Source: Rhodovastum sp963709085
GTDB taxonomy: Bacteria; Pseudomonadota; Alphaproteobacteria; Acetobacterales; Acetobacteraceae
Reading direction: 5' to 3'
Assembly: GCA_963709085.1 (NCBI GenBank)
Contig: CAVPVB010000007.1
Location: 124,001-188,000, forward strand
Length of the DNA stretch: 64,000 nucleotides
The notes below the pieces were generated by a model. That model did not search any database. It was not told where the DNA came from and saw nothing but the letters and a program-made list of their open reading frames with translations. Shown in pieces: positions 63,527 through 64,000 of the stretch. The position numbers were made by a program, and so were the translations under genes. Within the stretch, counting starts at the first letter, position 1, and each line of letters begins with the position of its first letter.

Positions 63527-64000
63527 ATGCGCAATGACCTGATCGCCGTCGTGCTCCCCCCCGGGGAAGCGTTCTCGCCGACCGCCGCCGGACCTGTTGG
63601 CCTGGAGGTGCACCGGCTCACCGTGCAGCAATCGGTGTTCCGGCCGCTGGTGCTGGGGGCGCCGACCGCGACGCCGTTCGCCGGCGTCGCGTTCCGGCCG
63701 GTGCAGCCGCCCTGGATGCTGGCCGCGGCCGCGGTACGCTACGCCGCCGGGGTGGAGCGGGCCCTCGGGGGCCGGGTGCCGGCGCTGCTCGAGGTGCACA
63801 ACCTCCCCGAACTGGCGCTCTCCCTCGCCGACCGGGTGCCGGCGCCGGTGCTGCTGGTGCTCCACGACGACCCGCAGGGCATGCGGTACGCCCGTACCCC
63901 GGCCGAGCGCTTTTACCTCATCGGTAATCTCGCCCGCGTCGCCACCCTCACCGCCGCCCTGCGCGACCGCCTGCTGGACGGCCTGGCCGAGCCGCCGCGC
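63527..64000 (+). CDS. glycosyltransferase family 4-type enzyme (5' part)
   Basis: The frame opens at ATG 63527 and stays open to the last base, so the gene continues beyond the window (158 codons visible). The N-terminal GT-B domain is recognisable from LLEVHNLPELALSLADRVPA, LLVLHDDPQGMRYARTPAER and LARVATLTAALRDRLLDGL, as in group 1 glycosyltransferases that build surface polysaccharides. The donor-binding C-terminal half is not included. No neighbour in the window suggests its substrate; 63321-63526 upstream holds no other gene. Confidence 0.7.
   Translation, partial: MRNDLIAVVLPPGEAFSPTAAGPVGLEVHRLTVQQSVFRPLVLGAPTATPFAGVAFRPVQPPWMLAAAAVRYAAGVERALGGRVPALLEVHNLPELALSLADRVPAPVLLVLHDDPQGMRYARTPAERFYLIGNLARVATLTAALRDRLLDGLAEPPR

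Overview
The window is a very GC-rich stretch of bacterial chromosome. G or C fills most third codon positions, so long open frames appear on both strands. The gene content points to an alphaproteobacterium, most likely an Acetobacteraceae-like member of the Rhodospirillales/Acetobacterales: a hopanoid cluster with cyclitol-ether genes, the aroA-cmk-rpsA-sppA-ihfB-lapA-trpF block, ftsEX next to plsC, a FYDLN-acid-domain protein, an IalB-family protein, a class II (B12) ribonucleotide reductase and a SAM-II riboswitch. This placement is inferred from family content, not from a database match. I see no prophage, insertion sequence or CRISPR array.

Layout. 1-10.1 kb: hopanoid locus (end of hpnE, frameshifted shc, two tiny coupled membrane proteins, hpnG, convergent hpnH, a TetR regulator with palindromic sites, then hpnM-hpnI-hpnJ-hpnK). 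It cyclises squalene and builds the extended, sugar-decorated hopanoid side chain. 10.1-13 kb: cupin, small secreted protein, Phd/VapC toxin-antitoxin pair, FAD oxidoreductase. 13-20 kb: MscS channel, argD-argF, two GNATs, Hsp33. 20-28.3 kb: trpF, a 72-aa ORF, lapA, ihfB, sppA, rpsA, cmk, aroA, with an oppositely oriented 2OG-Fe(II) oxygenase wedged between cmk and rpsA. 28.3-35.2 kb: YdcF, methyltransferase, SpoU methyltransferase, IalB, rlmN, frameshifted acnA. 35.3-37.4 kb: ccmA-mgtC-ccmB. 37.4-42 kb: a five-gene copper-type operon (two 303-aa paralogues, a DUF2946-like protein, CopC, a CopD-cytochrome c-thioredoxin-like fusion). 42-45 kb: RamB/ScfR-type regulator divergent from isocitrate lyase. 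45-50 kb: ACT protein, DUF2125, ftsE-ftsX-ydcF-plsC. 50-58 kb: zinc-ribbon protein, tRNA-Gly(CCC), SAM-II riboswitch, metZ, apaG, folE, priA, fructose-6-phosphate aldolase, DUF484, xerC. 58-64 kb: aspartyl protease, nrdJ, an AT-hook/pentapeptide protein, frameshifted SOUL lipoprotein, start of a glycosyltransferase.

The most striking non-gene structure is a dispersed two-hairpin repeat with nine clear copies (9.2, 19.4, 20.1, 32.4, 32.5, 45.1, 45.3, 52.1 and 52.2 kb). Copies usually sit against gene 3' ends, and their termini often supply the stop codons. One copy occupies the 5' end of hpnK and replaces its usual first codons; another extends rlmN by about 20 codons. Three otherwise intact genes (shc, acnA, SOUL) each carry a single one-base frameshift at or beside a short run. 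That suggests base-level assembly error, although recent mutation cannot be excluded.
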